DNA of 64,000 bases, from assembly GCA_012838385.1 (NCBI GenBank), contig DUPL01000044.1, positions 1 through 64,000 of the forward strand, written 5' to 3'. Shown in pieces: positions 32,400-41,944 of the stretch. The number at the start of each line of letters is the position of its first letter. Within the stretch, counting starts at the first letter, position 1. The stretch is from Clostridiaceae bacterium. GTDB taxonomy: Bacteria > Bacillota > Clostridia > UBA1212 > DUPL01. The translations under genes and the position numbers were made by a program. The notes below the pieces were generated by a model. That model was not told the DNA's origin, made no database searches, and worked only from the letters and a program-made list of their open reading frames with translations.

Positions 32400-34170
32400 A
32401 CTCCTTTATTGACTCATCTTCTTCAGCCAAAATTTCCTCGCAACGCCTTGCATATTCTTCTGCAATCTCGTTTGCCATATACTGATCAAGTTTGCCTGTT
32501 GTTGTTGGTGTTTCAAAAAATCTCTTGGGAAGCTTTACATCCTGTATTGCAAAGCCCAAGGATTTCTTAATCTCTAGCTTTGTTCTCAGGATACGCTTTG
32601 CAATATCTGTCAGTGTTTCGTCAGTATAGTCAAGCCCAACGCATTTAAGGACCATCCTGATATTTTCCCTGCTGTATACTTTACGTGCAAACAGGCATAT
32701 GATTAAAGAATTCAGCAGGCAGCGCTCGATTTCCTCGCTAATAAGGTAGTCTACGAGTTTTTCCTTGTCAAGCTCCTTGTCCCTGTTGGACTGGTCATAT
32801 GAATAGCCTGCATTACAGAGGTGAGAATGTCTTGCGCCTACCAATGCGCCTACAAGAGAGCCGTAGCCCGTGTGGTAACCAGGCATTTCGTTACCAGCAA
32901 TCTGCATGCCAAAATCATAACCGCCATACTTCTTGGCTACGTGTTTTACTCCCTTGCCCATATCGGTATAGAGCTGATTGACACCTTGTGCAATGTAGTC
33001 GACAGCTTTAGCAAGGTTTACATAATCGCCCATCTTCAAAGGCAGAATGGTTTGCTCTTCTGTAATGATGCCCCTTTCAAGAGCTTCACAAGCCCATCCC
33101 AGAACAACACCGCAGGACATGGCGTCAAGCCCGTTTCTTTCAACAGCATCGATAACGTATAAAACTCCATCCGTATTATCAACACCAAGGAATGAGCCAA
33201 GTGCATAAATTAGTTCGTAGTCGTATCCGACCGAAATCGCTTCGTACTCATAGCCGTGGTCAAATTCACGTCTGAACTGTCCTATGTGTATGCATCCAAC
33301 AGGACATCCTGTGCATGCCATTTTTCTAATCAGGTTGTTCTTCGCAAAGGCCTCTCCTGAAATATTTTCAGCATGCTCAAAAGTTCCAGAGGTAAGGTTT
33401 CGGGTCGGAAGACCTCCCATGGCGCTCAATGGCTCTACGTTTATGGGAGTGCCGGCATCATGATATTTTGCCATTACTTCTGTTTCGGTTACCTGTTTGT
33501 ACAGTTTGGAGTAGGTCTTGAAATAGTCCTTGAAATTGGGTATTGGCATGGGAAGATCGCCTGTAACCTGCATTGCTTTCATAAGCTTGCTGCCAAAAAC
33601 GGCACCCAGGCCCAGTCTTCCAAAATGTCTGTATGTGTCAACGCAAACACTTGCATAGGAGCACAGATTTTCACCTGCAGGACCTATGCGGATGATGGAA
33701 CGCTTTCCGCTTCCATGCTCCCTGTTTCTGATATATGAGCCTACCTTGTCGGAGTCCATTCCCCAAAAAGCGCGTGCGTCCTTTATTTCCACTCCTGTTT
33801 GTGTAACTGTAACATAACAAGGTTTTTGAGATTTACCTGTAATTACTATGGCGTCATAGCCTGCATGCAGCATTGTGAAGGCGAGTCTGCCACCTGCATA
33901 GGACTCACCCAGTTCTCCTGTTAGAGGAGAAACAAACATGGCTACAGTCTTGGTTATGACTGGAAATACAGATGAAGCTGCGCCAATTGCAAAAATTATA
34001 GGTTGATCCTCATGAAGGGGAGGCAAATCAGGATTCATGTTTTCCTGTAGGAGTTTTGAGGCAACTCCCACACCTCCCAAATAGGCTCTAAGATCCTTTC
34101 TCTTGTCAACCCTTATGCGGCCTGTTGAGAGATTTATATTCAAAACTCTTATGTAATCTTTATAAAACAT
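32392..34170 (-). CDS. aor: tungsten-type aldehyde:ferredoxin oxidoreductase
   Basis: Oxidises aldehydes to acids, or the reverse, with a tungsten bis-pterin and one 4Fe-4S cluster, exchanging electrons with ferredoxin. The start is ATG 34168-34170 (MFYKDYIRVL), with GGAGG nine bases upstream on the minus strand; 592 residues. Motifs: LGGVGVASKLL and PLTGELGESYAGG in the N-terminal pterin-binding domain, the cluster motif CTGCPVGC near residue 290, and LGWACEALERG later. It overlaps the ferredoxin gene by 11 bases and the MoaD-like gene by 8. Confidence 0.92.
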   Translation of the reverse strand: MFYKDYIRVLNINLSTGRIRVDKRKDLRAYLGGVGVASKLLQENMNPDLPPLHEDQPIIFAIGAASSVFPVITKTVAMFVSPLTGELGESYAGGRLAFTMLHAGYDAIVITGKSQKPCYVTVTQTGVEIKDARAFWGMDSDKVGSYIRNREHGSGKRSIIRIGPAGENLCSYASVCVDTYRHFGRLGLGAVFGSKLMKAMQVTGDLPMPIPNFKDYFKTYSKLYKQVTETEVMAKYHDAGTPINVEPLSAMGGLPTRNLTSGTFEHAENISGEAFAKNNLIRKMACTGCPVGCIHIGQFRREFDHGYEYEAISVGYDYELIYALGSFLGVDNTDGVLYVIDAVERNGLDAMSCGVVLGWACEALERGIITEEQTILPLKMGDYVNLAKAVDYIAQGVNQLYTDMGKGVKHVAKKYGGYDFGMQIAGNEMPGYHTGYGSLVGALVGARHSHLCNAGYSYDQSNRDKELDKEKLVDYLISEEIERCLLNSLIICLFARKVYSRENIRMVLKCVGLDYTDETLTDIAKRILRTKLEIKKSLGFAIQDVKLPKRFFETPTTTGKLDQYMANEIAEEYARRCEEILAEEDESIKEFV

Positions 34171-34579
34171 CGTCGACTTCCTCCATTGTAAGACATTGAT
34201 GTGGACAGAATCTTGTGCAGGATCCACAGTGTTTGCAGATTATTGGCAAATTCTCTTCCTCGTCAAAAAACACCGCACCAACTATGCAAGCATCAACACA
34301 CTTTTTGCATCCGGTACACATATCCTTGTTAAGCAGGACACCGCCTCCTTTACGTTCAACCAACGCACCTGTAGGACAAGCTTCAAGACATGCTCTGTCA
34401 TCCTTGCATGCGTGGCATACAGTTGCATAGAATCCGTGTTTCAAGCCTCCGTTTGTCTTTATTTTTATTGCACTTTTTGAAATGGAGAAGTTGTGTTTGT
34501 TGACAGCTGCACATACGGTCATGCATGAAAAGCAGCCAATGCACTTCCTCATTCCGTCTGTTCTAAGCGCTCTTGCCAC
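34160..34579 (-). CDS. four-cluster ferredoxin partner of the AOR
   Basis: The 139-residue protein has sixteen cysteines in four 4Fe-4S motifs: CIGCFSCMTVC, CHACKDDRACLEACP, CTGCKKCVDAC and CKHCGSCTRFCP, the layout of HycB/AorB-type electron carriers. It starts with GTG at 34577-34579 behind GGAAG. It is the first gene of the ferredoxin-aor-moaD-like operon and should pass electrons between AOR and the cell's ferredoxin pool. Confidence 0.92.
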   Translation of the reverse strand: MARALRTDGMRKCIGCFSCMTVCAAVNKHNFSISKSAIKIKTNGGLKHGFYATVCHACKDDRACLEACPTGALVERKGGGVLLNKDMCTGCKKCVDACIVGAVFFDEEENLPIICKHCGSCTRFCPHQCLTMEEVDDVL

Positions 34580-34617
34580 TTAAATGACTTCCTTTCTAAA
34601 AAAATTGTACAGTATCT

Positions 34618-34645
34618 ATCATATCATATATTTTATGTATTTCAA
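34618..34645 (-). promoter_or_regulatory. promoter of the ferredoxin-aor-moaD-like operon
   Basis: On the minus strand: TTGAAA (34640-34645), 16-base spacer, TATGAT (34618-34623), about 40 bases before the GTG. Confidence 0.55.
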
Positions 34646-34690
34646 TATACTTTGTTAAAAAATAATCAATTTCTACATGTCCAATTTTAT

Positions 34691-34719
34691 TTGTATTATT
34701 GAGGGAAAATTAGTATACT
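34691..34719 (+). promoter_or_regulatory. promoter of the MoeB/ThiF-like gene
   Basis: TTGTAT (34691-34696), 17-base spacer, TATACT (34714-34719). It is divergent from the ferredoxin-aor promoter in a 161-base shared region. Confidence 0.6.
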
Positions 34720-34740
34720 AATAATATAGGGGTGAACAGA

Positions 34741-35469
34741 ATGAGTACACACAAATCAAGCAAAAGATATGAAAGGCAGATGAATTTACAGAGTCTTCCC
34801 GACAACTTTCAGGACTTATTGCGTAATAGCAAGGTGTTGATTCTGGGAGCAGGAGGCTTGGGCTGTGCAGCCTCCATTTATGTCGCTGCAGCTGGTGTTG
34901 GAAAAATAACGGTGGTGGACAGGGACACTATAAACGAGCCCGACTTGAACAGACAGATACTCTATACACCGGAGGACATAGGAAAAAAGAAAGCCAAAAC
35001 ATGTGTGGAGAGGCTACATAAATTCAACCCGGATATAGAATGTGTGGGATTGGCAAAGGAGATAAATGACAAACTACTAAAGGACCTTGTTCCGAAGCAT
35101 GATATTGTCATGGATTTATGCGACAACTATTCCACGAGAATAAAAATAGCTGAAGCATGTCAAAAATATGGTAGGCAATGTGTGGTTGCAGCTGTAAATG
35201 GACTTGAAGGATTTGTGATGGTTACAGACAAAGGTTCTGCATGTTTTGGTTGCCTTTATCCTGACGAAGTAAAGCTTTCAGTCAGCCCGCCGAGGGTTTT
35301 GGGAGCAGCAGCAGGAAATGTGGGAGTTCTAGCTGCCATGCGATGCATACTGACTTTATGTAATGTTGGAAAGGTCGGTGTCATGTATTGTCTTGATTTT
35401 ATAAACATGATTATTGACGAGATAGAGATAACGAAAAGCACCAATTGTCATGTTTGCTGCAAGGCTTGA
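34741..35469 (+). CDS. MoeB/ThiF-like adenylyltransferase
   Basis: E1-like enzyme expected to adenylate the C-terminus of a MoaD/ThiS protein. ATG 34741 (MSTHKSSKRYERQMNL, 242 residues) has AGGGGTGA upstream. Motifs: RYERQM, the nucleotide loop GAGGLGC, DRDTINEPDLNRQ, DNYSTR, and paired zinc cysteines (ACFGC ... CHVCC). It is divergent from the AOR operon and is the likely activator of the MoaD-like protein at 32139. A terminator hairpin overlaps its stop codon. Confidence 0.88.
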   Translation: MSTHKSSKRYERQMNLQSLPDNFQDLLRNSKVLILGAGGLGCAASIYVAAAGVGKITVVDRDTINEPDLNRQILYTPEDIGKKKAKTCVERLHKFNPDIECVGLAKEINDKLLKDLVPKHDIVMDLCDNYSTRIKIAEACQKYGRQCVVAAVNGLEGFVMVTDKGSACFGCLYPDEVKLSVSPPRVLGAAAGNVGVLAAMRCILTLCNVGKVGVMYCLDFINMIIDEIEITKSTNCHVCCKA

Positions 35470-35482
35470 CGCCTTGTTTTTT
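35460..35482 (+). terminator. terminator overlapping the moeB-like stop
   Basis: Stem CAAGGC/GCCTTG (35460-35465, 35471-35476), loop TTGAC containing the TGA stop, then six T (35477-35482). Confidence 0.7.
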
Positions 35483-35502
35483 AGTCTTAAAAGTGGGATA
35501 AT
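35474..35502 (+). promoter_or_regulatory. promoter of prs
   Basis: TTGTTT (35474-35479), 17-base spacer, GATAAT (35497-35502) with TG at 35494-35495. The -35 box overlaps the preceding terminator. Confidence 0.5.
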
Positions 35503-35540
35503 ATATATCTCACCGTAAAGTTGATAAAGCGGAGGTTGTT

Positions 35541-36515
35541 ATGAATTATAGAGAATTGAAGATATTTGCAGGGAACTCGAACATACCTTTGGCCAGGTCG
35601 ATTGCCAAAAGACTTGGAAGAGACCTGGGGAAATGTACGGTGGGAAAATTCAGCGATGGAGAGACCAGCATAGATATTGCAGAAGCGGTGAGAGGAGATG
35701 ACGTCTTTATCGTACAATCTACCTCAAGACCTGTAAACGATCATCTGGTTGAACTTCTTATTCTTATTGACGCAATGAAGAGAGCATCTGCGGGAAGGAT
35801 TACTGCGGTAATACCCTATTTTGGCTACGCACGCCAGGACAGAAAGGCAAAGAGAAGGGACCCCATATCAGCAAAGCTGGTTGCAAATATGATTACCTGT
35901 GCAGGTGCCGACAGGGTACTTTCCATGGATCTGCATACAGCACAGATTGAAGGTTTTTTTGATGTGCCTGTGGATCATCTGTCTGGTGCTCCAATACTGG
36001 CAGACTACTTCATGAAAACCTTTGATGATGAGGAATTTGTAGTTGTAGCCCCGGATGTGGGAGGCGTGGCAAGGGCAAGGAAGTTTGCCCAGAAGCTTGA
36101 TGCATCGCCTCTTGCAATTATAGACAAGCGTCGTCAGGCGGCCAATGAATGTGAGATTATGAATATAATTGGAGATGTAAAGGGAAAACACTGCATAATG
36201 ATAGACGATATAATTGACACGGCAGGCACTGTATGCAAAGGCGCCGAACTTTTGATGGAGAAGGGAGCGAAGACGGTATACGCATGCTGTACTCACGGTG
36301 TGTTTTCAGGAAACGCAATTGAGAATATAAATAATTCTGCGATAAAGGAACTGATTATGCTGGATACCATTAATACTAACCATGATATTTCTCCAAAGAT
36401 TAAGATTCTTTCATCCGCACCTTTCTTTGCATGGGCAATAGAAAGAATATCCGGAGACAAATCGCTGAATCAATTCCATGACACGGACTGGCAGGAAGAT
36501 ATATTTATACTTTGA
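35541..36515 (+). CDS. prs: ribose-phosphate pyrophosphokinase
   Basis: Makes PRPP from ribose 5-phosphate and ATP for nucleotide, His and Trp synthesis. The 324-residue protein has FAGNSNIPLARSIAKRLG at the N-terminus, the flexible loop region YFGYARQDRKAKRRDPISAK, LSMDLHTAQIEGFFD, and the PRPP-binding loop IDDIIDTAGT. The length matches class I enzymes. GGAGG precedes the ATG. pth starts 11 bases after the stop and mfd overlaps pth, a common Firmicute order. Confidence 0.96.
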   Translation: MNYRELKIFAGNSNIPLARSIAKRLGRDLGKCTVGKFSDGETSIDIAEAVRGDDVFIVQSTSRPVNDHLVELLILIDAMKRASAGRITAVIPYFGYARQDRKAKRRDPISAKLVANMITCAGADRVLSMDLHTAQIEGFFDVPVDHLSGAPILADYFMKTFDDEEFVVVAPDVGGVARARKFAQKLDASPLAIIDKRRQAANECEIMNIIGDVKGKHCIMIDDIIDTAGTVCKGAELLMEKGAKTVYACCTHGVFSGNAIENINNSAIKELIMLDTINTNHDISPKIKILSSAPFFAWAIERISGDKSLNQFHDTDWQEDIFIL

Positions 36516-36526
36516 CGGGGGATGCG

Positions 36527-37129
36527 ATGTTAAGAAAGATTTTTGGAAATACAAGCAGTGAAAACACCTATGTTGTGATAGGTTTGGGCAACATAGGTGA
36601 CGAATATGCCAACACTAGACACAATATGGGCTTCATGGCCATCGATATTTTAGCCAGCAGACTGGGCATAAATATTTCTAGACGGAAATATCAAGGCTAT
36701 TACGGTGAAGGCAGGTATGAAGGGAAAAAGGTTGTATTGGTAAAGCCTGCTACGTATATGAACAGAAGCGGCGACTGTGTTGCCCAATTACTAAACAGAT
36801 ACAAGATTTCTCTGGACAAACTGATTATTCTCTATGACGATGTGGATATAAAGGCGGGAAGTATAAGAGTAAGGGCTAAAGGCAGTGCGGGAAGCCACAA
36901 CGGAATGCGTTCGGTATTGAAAGCGACAGGAAGTGAGGAGTTTCCAAGAATAAGGATAGGTATCGGAAAAAATCCGCCGGATGTGGATATTGTCCAATAC
37001 GTACTTGGAAGAATAGGAAAGGAAGAAGCCTCTGTATTGCGAAAAGGTATTGAAAAAGCGTCGGAAGCTGCATTGCTGATTATGAGTGAAGGAATTGAAA
37101 GGGCAATGAATATATGCAACCAAAACTGA
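36527..37129 (+). CDS. pth: peptidyl-tRNA hydrolase
   Basis: Releases tRNA from prematurely dropped peptidyl-tRNA. ATG 36527 is chosen over TTG 36512 because of GGGGG upstream; 200 residues. The family core is present: VIGLGNIGDEYANTRHNMGF with catalytic His, KPATYMNRSG with the conserved Asn, LYDDVD, GSAGSHNGMRS and RIRIGIGKNP. mfd overlaps its 3' end by 16 bases, so translation is likely coupled. Confidence 0.96.
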   Translation: MLRKIFGNTSSENTYVVIGLGNIGDEYANTRHNMGFMAIDILASRLGINISRRKYQGYYGEGRYEGKKVVLVKPATYMNRSGDCVAQLLNRYKISLDKLIILYDDVDIKAGSIRVRAKGSAGSHNGMRSVLKATGSEEFPRIRIGIGKNPPDVDIVQYVLGRIGKEEASVLRKGIEKASEAALLIMSEGIERAMNICNQN

Positions 37130-40100
37130 ACCTTTTGTTTGAACCGGTCAGACAATGGGAAGACCTAAAAAGATTGGTCGGTTCAATTAAGAATAAGGAC
37201 AAAACAACAGTGACAGGCCTTTCTGAATCAAGAAAGGTCCATTTTGCGTGCCTGTTGGCAAGAGAAACAGGCAAAAAGATTCTGTATGTCGCGTCAAATG
37301 AATATGCTGCGTTAAGGGCATATGAGGATTTTTCCTTCTTTGCACCTGACAAGGTTGTTTTGTTTGAACCTAATGAATACATGCTCTATGATGTGGAAGC
37401 CAGAAGTACTGATGTTGGAATCAGGAGAATGATGGCGCTGGAGAAAATCGTCAAGGGAGAATGGGAGATGGTTGTTGTCAGCGTAAATGCGTTAATGCAG
37501 TGGATGCCTTCTCCCAAGGACTTTGTAAACTCCTTTTTATTTATAAAAAAAGACGATATATTTGAAACAACAGAGATTGCTGAAATGCTTGTACAAAGGG
37601 GATACGAAAGAGTAACCCAGGTCCTTTCAAGGGGACAGTTTTCCTTGAGGGGAGACATACTTGATGTTTACCCAGTATCTTCAGAGCAGGCATACAGGAT
37701 TGAGTTTTTTGACAACATAATAGACCAGATAAGGATAATGAATGTAAACACCCAAAGGTCTGGTGATACTGTCGATAGTCTGAAAATACTTCCTGCAAGG
37801 GAGAATCTTCTTTTTGATGTTTACCATGAACTAAAGGTGCTGGACAAGATACAAAGATCGCTTGAAAGACTAACAACGTCTTTGAAAGAAAGAGGAAAAA
37901 CAGGCAATGCCAGAAGGATTGAACTCCAGGTAAAATCCGATATGGAAAAACTGTCGTCAAGGGGTACTTTTCCCGGCTATGACAGATATATCCCGTTCAT
38001 TATCGGTCATGAATACACTCTTCTTGACTATATGGAAGAAGTGCTTGTATTCATGGATGATCCGGATAGAATGGAGGATACTGTCAACACAATAATTGAA
38101 GACCATGCAAGGATATGCGACTCCATAAGCGAGAAAAAAGGCCTTCTCTCAGAAACTTATGACATGCATATGGATTTTCCAACGTTGGATAGGAAGACAA
38201 TCAAATTTCCTAAAGTGGAACTAGTTTCAACCGACAGTGCAGATTTCACCATTCCATCGAAGCAGGTTCTGTCTTTTGTCAGGAATCCTTCATTGTTTCT
38301 TGAGCAGATTAGTACATGGATTGATGACGGTTACCTTGTTGTGATTTTGGTAGGTTCCGAGAGCAAAGTACGACGCATGGCGGAAATGCTTGCTGAAGAC
38401 GGTATTGATCCTTCCAGGGTTAACATAATGGTGGGAGGACTTCAATCGGGATTTGAATATCCGGACTTCAAGCTTGCTGTTATCAGCGACAGTTCATTGC
38501 TGAAAGGAAGAACTGCAAAAAGACGAGCATCCCTTAAGGATGGAAAACCCATAGCAAGTTTTGCAGAAATAAAGCCTGGGGACTATGTTGTCCATGATAC
38601 TTATGGAATAGGAGTATTTACGGGTCTTGAGACAATAGAAATAGATAATGTAAAAAGAGATTATATCAGAATAAAATATGCAGGCAGCGATTCATTGTTC
38701 ATACCCACAGACCAGCTGTCTGCGATACAAAAATATATTGGACCTGAAGCGGGTTCTTTAAGACTTAACAAGCTTGGTGGAAGCGAGTGGAAGAATACCA
38801 CCGGCAAAGTAAAGGAATCACTGAGGGTATATGCAAAGGAATTGGTTGAGCTTTATGCTAAAAGGGCAAATACAAAAGGGTATGCATTTTCAAAGGATAC
38901 GGTTTGGCAAAAGGAGTTTGAAGACAGCTTTATATACGAAGAGACTGAAGACCAGCTGAAATGCGTGGAAGAGATAAAGGCCGACATGGAAAAGTCCATG
39001 CCAATGGAAAGGCTTCTTTGCGGAGATGTGGGTTATGGAAAAACAGAAGTTGCTTTAAGAGCTGCATTTAAAGCAATATGCGATGGCAAACAAGTGGCAT
39101 TTTTAGTACCAACAACCGTACTTGCACAGCAGCATTACAAGAACTTTGTAGAAAGATTCAAGGATTTTCCTGTAAAAGTTGAGCATTTGAGCAGATTCAG
39201 GACAAGCGCCGAGAAAAACAAAATATTAAGAGAATTAAAAAAAGGCAGTATAGATCTATTGGTTGGAACCCACAGTATTATACAACGAAACATAGAATTT
39301 AAGGATTTGGGTCTGTTGATTATAGATGAGGAGCAGCGTTTTGGTGTCATGCACAAAGAAAAGCTCAAGCAAGACTGGCCGGGTGTGGATATTTTGACAT
39401 TGTCTGCAACACCAATACCAAGAACTCTTCACATGTCCCTTTCCGGCATAAGGGATATCAGCATCATACAGGATCCTCCCGAAGCCAGATATCCTGTGCA
39501 AACATATGTCATTGAGTGGGAAGAGCCTGTTATACGTAATGCAATATACAGGGAGATGAGCCGAAAGGGTCAGATATTCTACCTGTACAACAGGGTAAGG
39601 GGTATTGAAGAAAAAAGAAGACAGCTGTCAGAGCTTGTTCCTGAAGCAAGGATTGTAGTTGCCCATGGTCAGATGTCGGAAAGGACCCTCGAGGAAACCA
39701 TGCTGGCCTTTGGCAGGGGTGATTATGATATCCTTTTGTGTACCACAATAATTGAATCAGGACTTGATATGCCAAACGTCAATACTGTAATTGTGGAAGA
39801 CGGTGACAAGCTTGGACTTGCCCAGTTGTATCAGATAAGGGGAAGAGTAGGAAGATCGGACAGACTTGCCTATGCTTATATCACCTACAAGAAAGACAAG
39901 GAACTGAATGAGATTGCCGAAAGAAGACTTAGGACCATTAGGGAGTTTACCGAGTTTGGATCCGGATTCAAGATTGCATTGAGGGACTTGGAAATAAGGG
40001 GAGCTGGAAGTGTTCTTGGTGAAAAACAGCATGGACAGCTGGCAGCGGTCGGTTACGACATGTATTGCAAGCTGCTTGCAGAGGTTGTTCAGGAAGAGCG

Positions 40101-40506
40101 AGGTATCGAGCCTTCTGAAATCAAGGAGGAAATCAGTGCCAAAGTAGAGTTTCAGGTGGATGCATATATTGACTCTGCGTACATTGAAGACGAAGAGGCA
40201 AGACTTGTAATGTACAAGAAAATTGCAGGCATACAAAGCAGGGAAGATATTGGAGAGGTTGTAGACGAACTCATAGACAGGTTTGGAGATGTGCCTGAGA
40301 GCGTTTACAATCTTATTCAAATCTCATATATCCGCTATCTTGCCGGAAAGTGCAAATTTGCATCCGTTGTATGTAAGAACACTCATGTTGCCTTTGTTGA
40401 TGCAAACAACAAAACTGCCTTTACCCTTCCTGCCAAAAACAAAAAGCCTGAGGAGCTTTTAAAGGAAACTGTTGACGTGCTTGAAGGAATAGTTGGTAAT
40501 AGATGA
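37114..40506 (+). CDS. mfd: transcription-repair coupling factor
   Basis: Removes stalled RNA polymerase and recruits UvrA. The 1130-residue protein has the UvrB-like N-terminal region (TQVLSRGQFSLRGDILDVYP), the RNA-polymerase interaction domain with KPGDYVVHDTYGIGVFTGL (about residues 485-510), and a RecG-type helicase with Walker A GDVGYGKTEVA, DEEQRFGV, SATPIPRTL and QIRGRVGRS. The TRCF C-terminal domain follows. Length is normal for the family. Confidence 0.97.
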   Translation: MQPKLNLLFEPVRQWEDLKRLVGSIKNKDKTTVTGLSESRKVHFACLLARETGKKILYVASNEYAALRAYEDFSFFAPDKVVLFEPNEYMLYDVEARSTDVGIRRMMALEKIVKGEWEMVVVSVNALMQWMPSPKDFVNSFLFIKKDDIFETTEIAEMLVQRGYERVTQVLSRGQFSLRGDILDVYPVSSEQAYRIEFFDNIIDQIRIMNVNTQRSGDTVDSLKILPARENLLFDVYHELKVLDKIQRSLERLTTSLKERGKTGNARRIELQVKSDMEKLSSRGTFPGYDRYIPFIIGHEYTLLDYMEEVLVFMDDPDRMEDTVNTIIEDHARICDSISEKKGLLSETYDMHMDFPTLDRKTIKFPKVELVSTDSADFTIPSKQVLSFVRNPSLFLEQISTWIDDGYLVVILVGSESKVRRMAEMLAEDGIDPSRVNIMVGGLQSGFEYPDFKLAVISDSSLLKGRTAKRRASLKDGKPIASFAEIKPGDYVVHDTYGIGVFTGLETIEIDNVKRDYIRIKYAGSDSLFIPTDQLSAIQKYIGPEAGSLRLNKLGGSEWKNTTGKVKESLRVYAKELVELYAKRANTKGYAFSKDTVWQKEFEDSFIYEETEDQLKCVEEIKADMEKSMPMERLLCGDVGYGKTEVALRAAFKAICDGKQVAFLVPTTVLAQQHYKNFVERFKDFPVKVEHLSRFRTSAEKNKILRELKKGSIDLLVGTHSIIQRNIEFKDLGLLIIDEEQRFGVMHKEKLKQDWPGVDILTLSATPIPRTLHMSLSGIRDISIIQDPPEARYPVQTYVIEWEEPVIRNAIYREMSRKGQIFYLYNRVRGIEEKRRQLSELVPEARIVVAHGQMSERTLEETMLAFGRGDYDILLCTTIIESGLDMPNVNTVIVEDGDKLGLAQLYQIRGRVGRSDRLAYAYITYKKDKELNEIAERRLRTIREFTEFGSGFKIALRDLEIRGAGSVLGEKQHGQLAAVGYDMYCKLLAEVVQEERGIEPSEIKEEISAKVEFQVDAYIDSAYIEDEEARLVMYKKIAGIQSREDIGEVVDELIDRFGDVPESVYNLIQISYIRYLAGKCKFASVVCKNTHVAFVDANNKTAFTLPAKNKKPEELLKETVDVLEGIVGNR

Positions 40507-40541
40507 TTTTTAATCATTATTCAAAGTTTATAAAATATTTA

Positions 40542-40570
40542 TTGATATATTCGTTTTTAAGTAGTATAAT
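40542..40570 (+). promoter_or_regulatory. promoter of the PrsA-like gene
   Basis: TTGATA (40542-40547), 17-base spacer, TATAAT (40565-40570), 50 bases before the ATG. Confidence 0.7.
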
Positions 40571-40620
40571 CTTAAAGGCAATTCTGCATTAAATAAGTTT
40601 AGAGGGCGGTAGAGAATATA

Positions 40621-41847
40621 ATGGCTACGAATGTAAAGGTCAAAAAGAAAAAAGGAACATATGACAATCCCAAACTCTTTACGTACATTACGATTGGTTT
40701 GGCTGCAATTATCATACTAATAACAGTTATTGCTATTGTAATATATACGACGGGAAATTATGTAGGATACGTTAATGGAAAGAAATTATACGATTATGAA
40801 TATGAATACTATTTATATCTTGAGTTGTCTGAGATGCAGGCGGAAATTGACGTGGAAGGTTTGTCAGACCAGGAGAAGACCGAGAAATACAGGGAGTTCT
40901 GGAACACCCCTGATGAAAATGGAGTATATCCTGAAGAAAAAGCAAAGATGAATGCACTGGAAGAAGCAAGAAAGTTCAAGGCGTTCTATCTCTTGGCTAA
41001 AAAAGAAGGGTACAAGCTGTCCAAAGAAGAGCAGAGCAATATAAAGACAAATATAGATTTTACGCTTCAGCAGTGGATGAGTCAGTATGCCAACATGGGA
41101 ATGAGCGTGCCAAGAGAAGCTCTCATTAGAAATCTGTGCGGCACAATGACTTTGAACCAGTACAAGAAGTACATGATTCAGTATGCAACCATTGAGAAGT
41201 ACAAGGATGCTCTCAAGGAGACATACACAATTAGCGATGAAGAAATTAGAAACATTTACAATGAAGACAGGGACAAGTACAGAGTCGTTGATATTAGAGT
41301 TTTGTTCATGGAAGCTGTTAATGAAGAAGGCGAAGACATGACAGAGGAAGAATACGAGGAACTCCTTGAAAAGGCAGAGGAAATTGCCAAGTCCTTCAAT
41401 GAGACAGGAAAGTATGATGATAAGGAGTTTCCAGAGTATGTGAAGGAAAACACCGATGAGTATACAACCGATGGTATCCACAGAATTATTAAAGAGAGCA
41501 GGGAGCACAACGTCGAAAAGATAAATGAATTTGCATACGAGCTCGAAAAGGAAGACTTTAATGAAGACGGCGTTACAGAACATGTTGTCATTGAAGACGA
41601 GGATAAAAAAGGAGTATATATAGTTCGCGGTGAGAAGATTATTGATATTGACACCGAAAAGGATGAGGAAGACGAAAACGAGGTGTCTGGTCAGGATATT
41701 AAAGACAGGATTATTGCTGAAAGAAAAGAAGAAATCGCCGTTGAAGACCTCGAAAAGGCTGTTGACAATGAAACTTACGCAGTCAAAAAGGTTAAAGACA
41801 AGGTAATGCAGAAATACGTTGACGAATGGGATTTGAGAAATCAGTAA
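40621..41847 (+). CDS. PrsA/SurA-like membrane-anchored foldase
   Basis: The 408-residue protein has a basic N-terminus, one membrane helix (about 22-45) and a charged outside part. Residues 50-200 resemble the SurA-type N-terminal helical domain (YVGYVNGKKLYDYEYEYYL, then LNQYKKYMIQYATIEKY). Residues about 205-340 follow with ISDEEIRNIYNEDRDKYRVVDIRVLFM and a DKKGVYIVRGEKI segment that recall a degenerate parvulin domain. Downstream of mfd, such genes are common in Clostridia. The anchor is a helix, not a lipid. Isomerase activity is uncertain. Confidence 0.7.
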   Translation: MATNVKVKKKKGTYDNPKLFTYITIGLAAIIILITVIAIVIYTTGNYVGYVNGKKLYDYEYEYYLYLELSEMQAEIDVEGLSDQEKTEKYREFWNTPDENGVYPEEKAKMNALEEARKFKAFYLLAKKEGYKLSKEEQSNIKTNIDFTLQQWMSQYANMGMSVPREALIRNLCGTMTLNQYKKYMIQYATIEKYKDALKETYTISDEEIRNIYNEDRDKYRVVDIRVLFMEAVNEEGEDMTEEEYEELLEKAEEIAKSFNETGKYDDKEFPEYVKENTDEYTTDGIHRIIKESREHNVEKINEFAYELEKEDFNEDGVTEHVVIEDEDKKGVYIVRGEKIIDIDTEKDEEDENEVSGQDIKDRIIAERKEEIAVEDLEKAVDNETYAVKKVKDKVMQKYVDEWDLRNQ

Positions 41848-41853
41848 ATAAAG

Positions 41854-41876
41854 CCCCTCCAGAAATGGAGGGGTTA
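41854..41876 (+). terminator. hairpin after the PrsA-like gene
   Basis: GC-rich stem CCCCTCC/GGAGGGG (41854-41860, 41867-41873), loop AGAAAT, followed by TTAATTATT, a weak T-tract. Confidence 0.65.
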
Positions 41877-41886
41877 ATTATTGGGC

Positions 41887-41915
41887 TTGTACAAACCTTT
41901 GTTTTGTGTTAGTAT
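41887..41915 (+). promoter_or_regulatory. promoter of the surface protein/GH3 pair
   Basis: TTGTAC (41887-41892), 17-base spacer, TAGTAT (41910-41915) with TG at 41907-41908. The -10 box is imperfect. Confidence 0.45.
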
Positions 41916-41944
41916 TAAGATAGTTCATGACAAAGGGGTGCCTT

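Noticed and set aside
34171-34227. 19-residue N-terminal extension of the AOR
   Set aside because: It lies inside the ferredoxin gene; ATG 34170 has GGAGG upstream and matches the usual AOR start.
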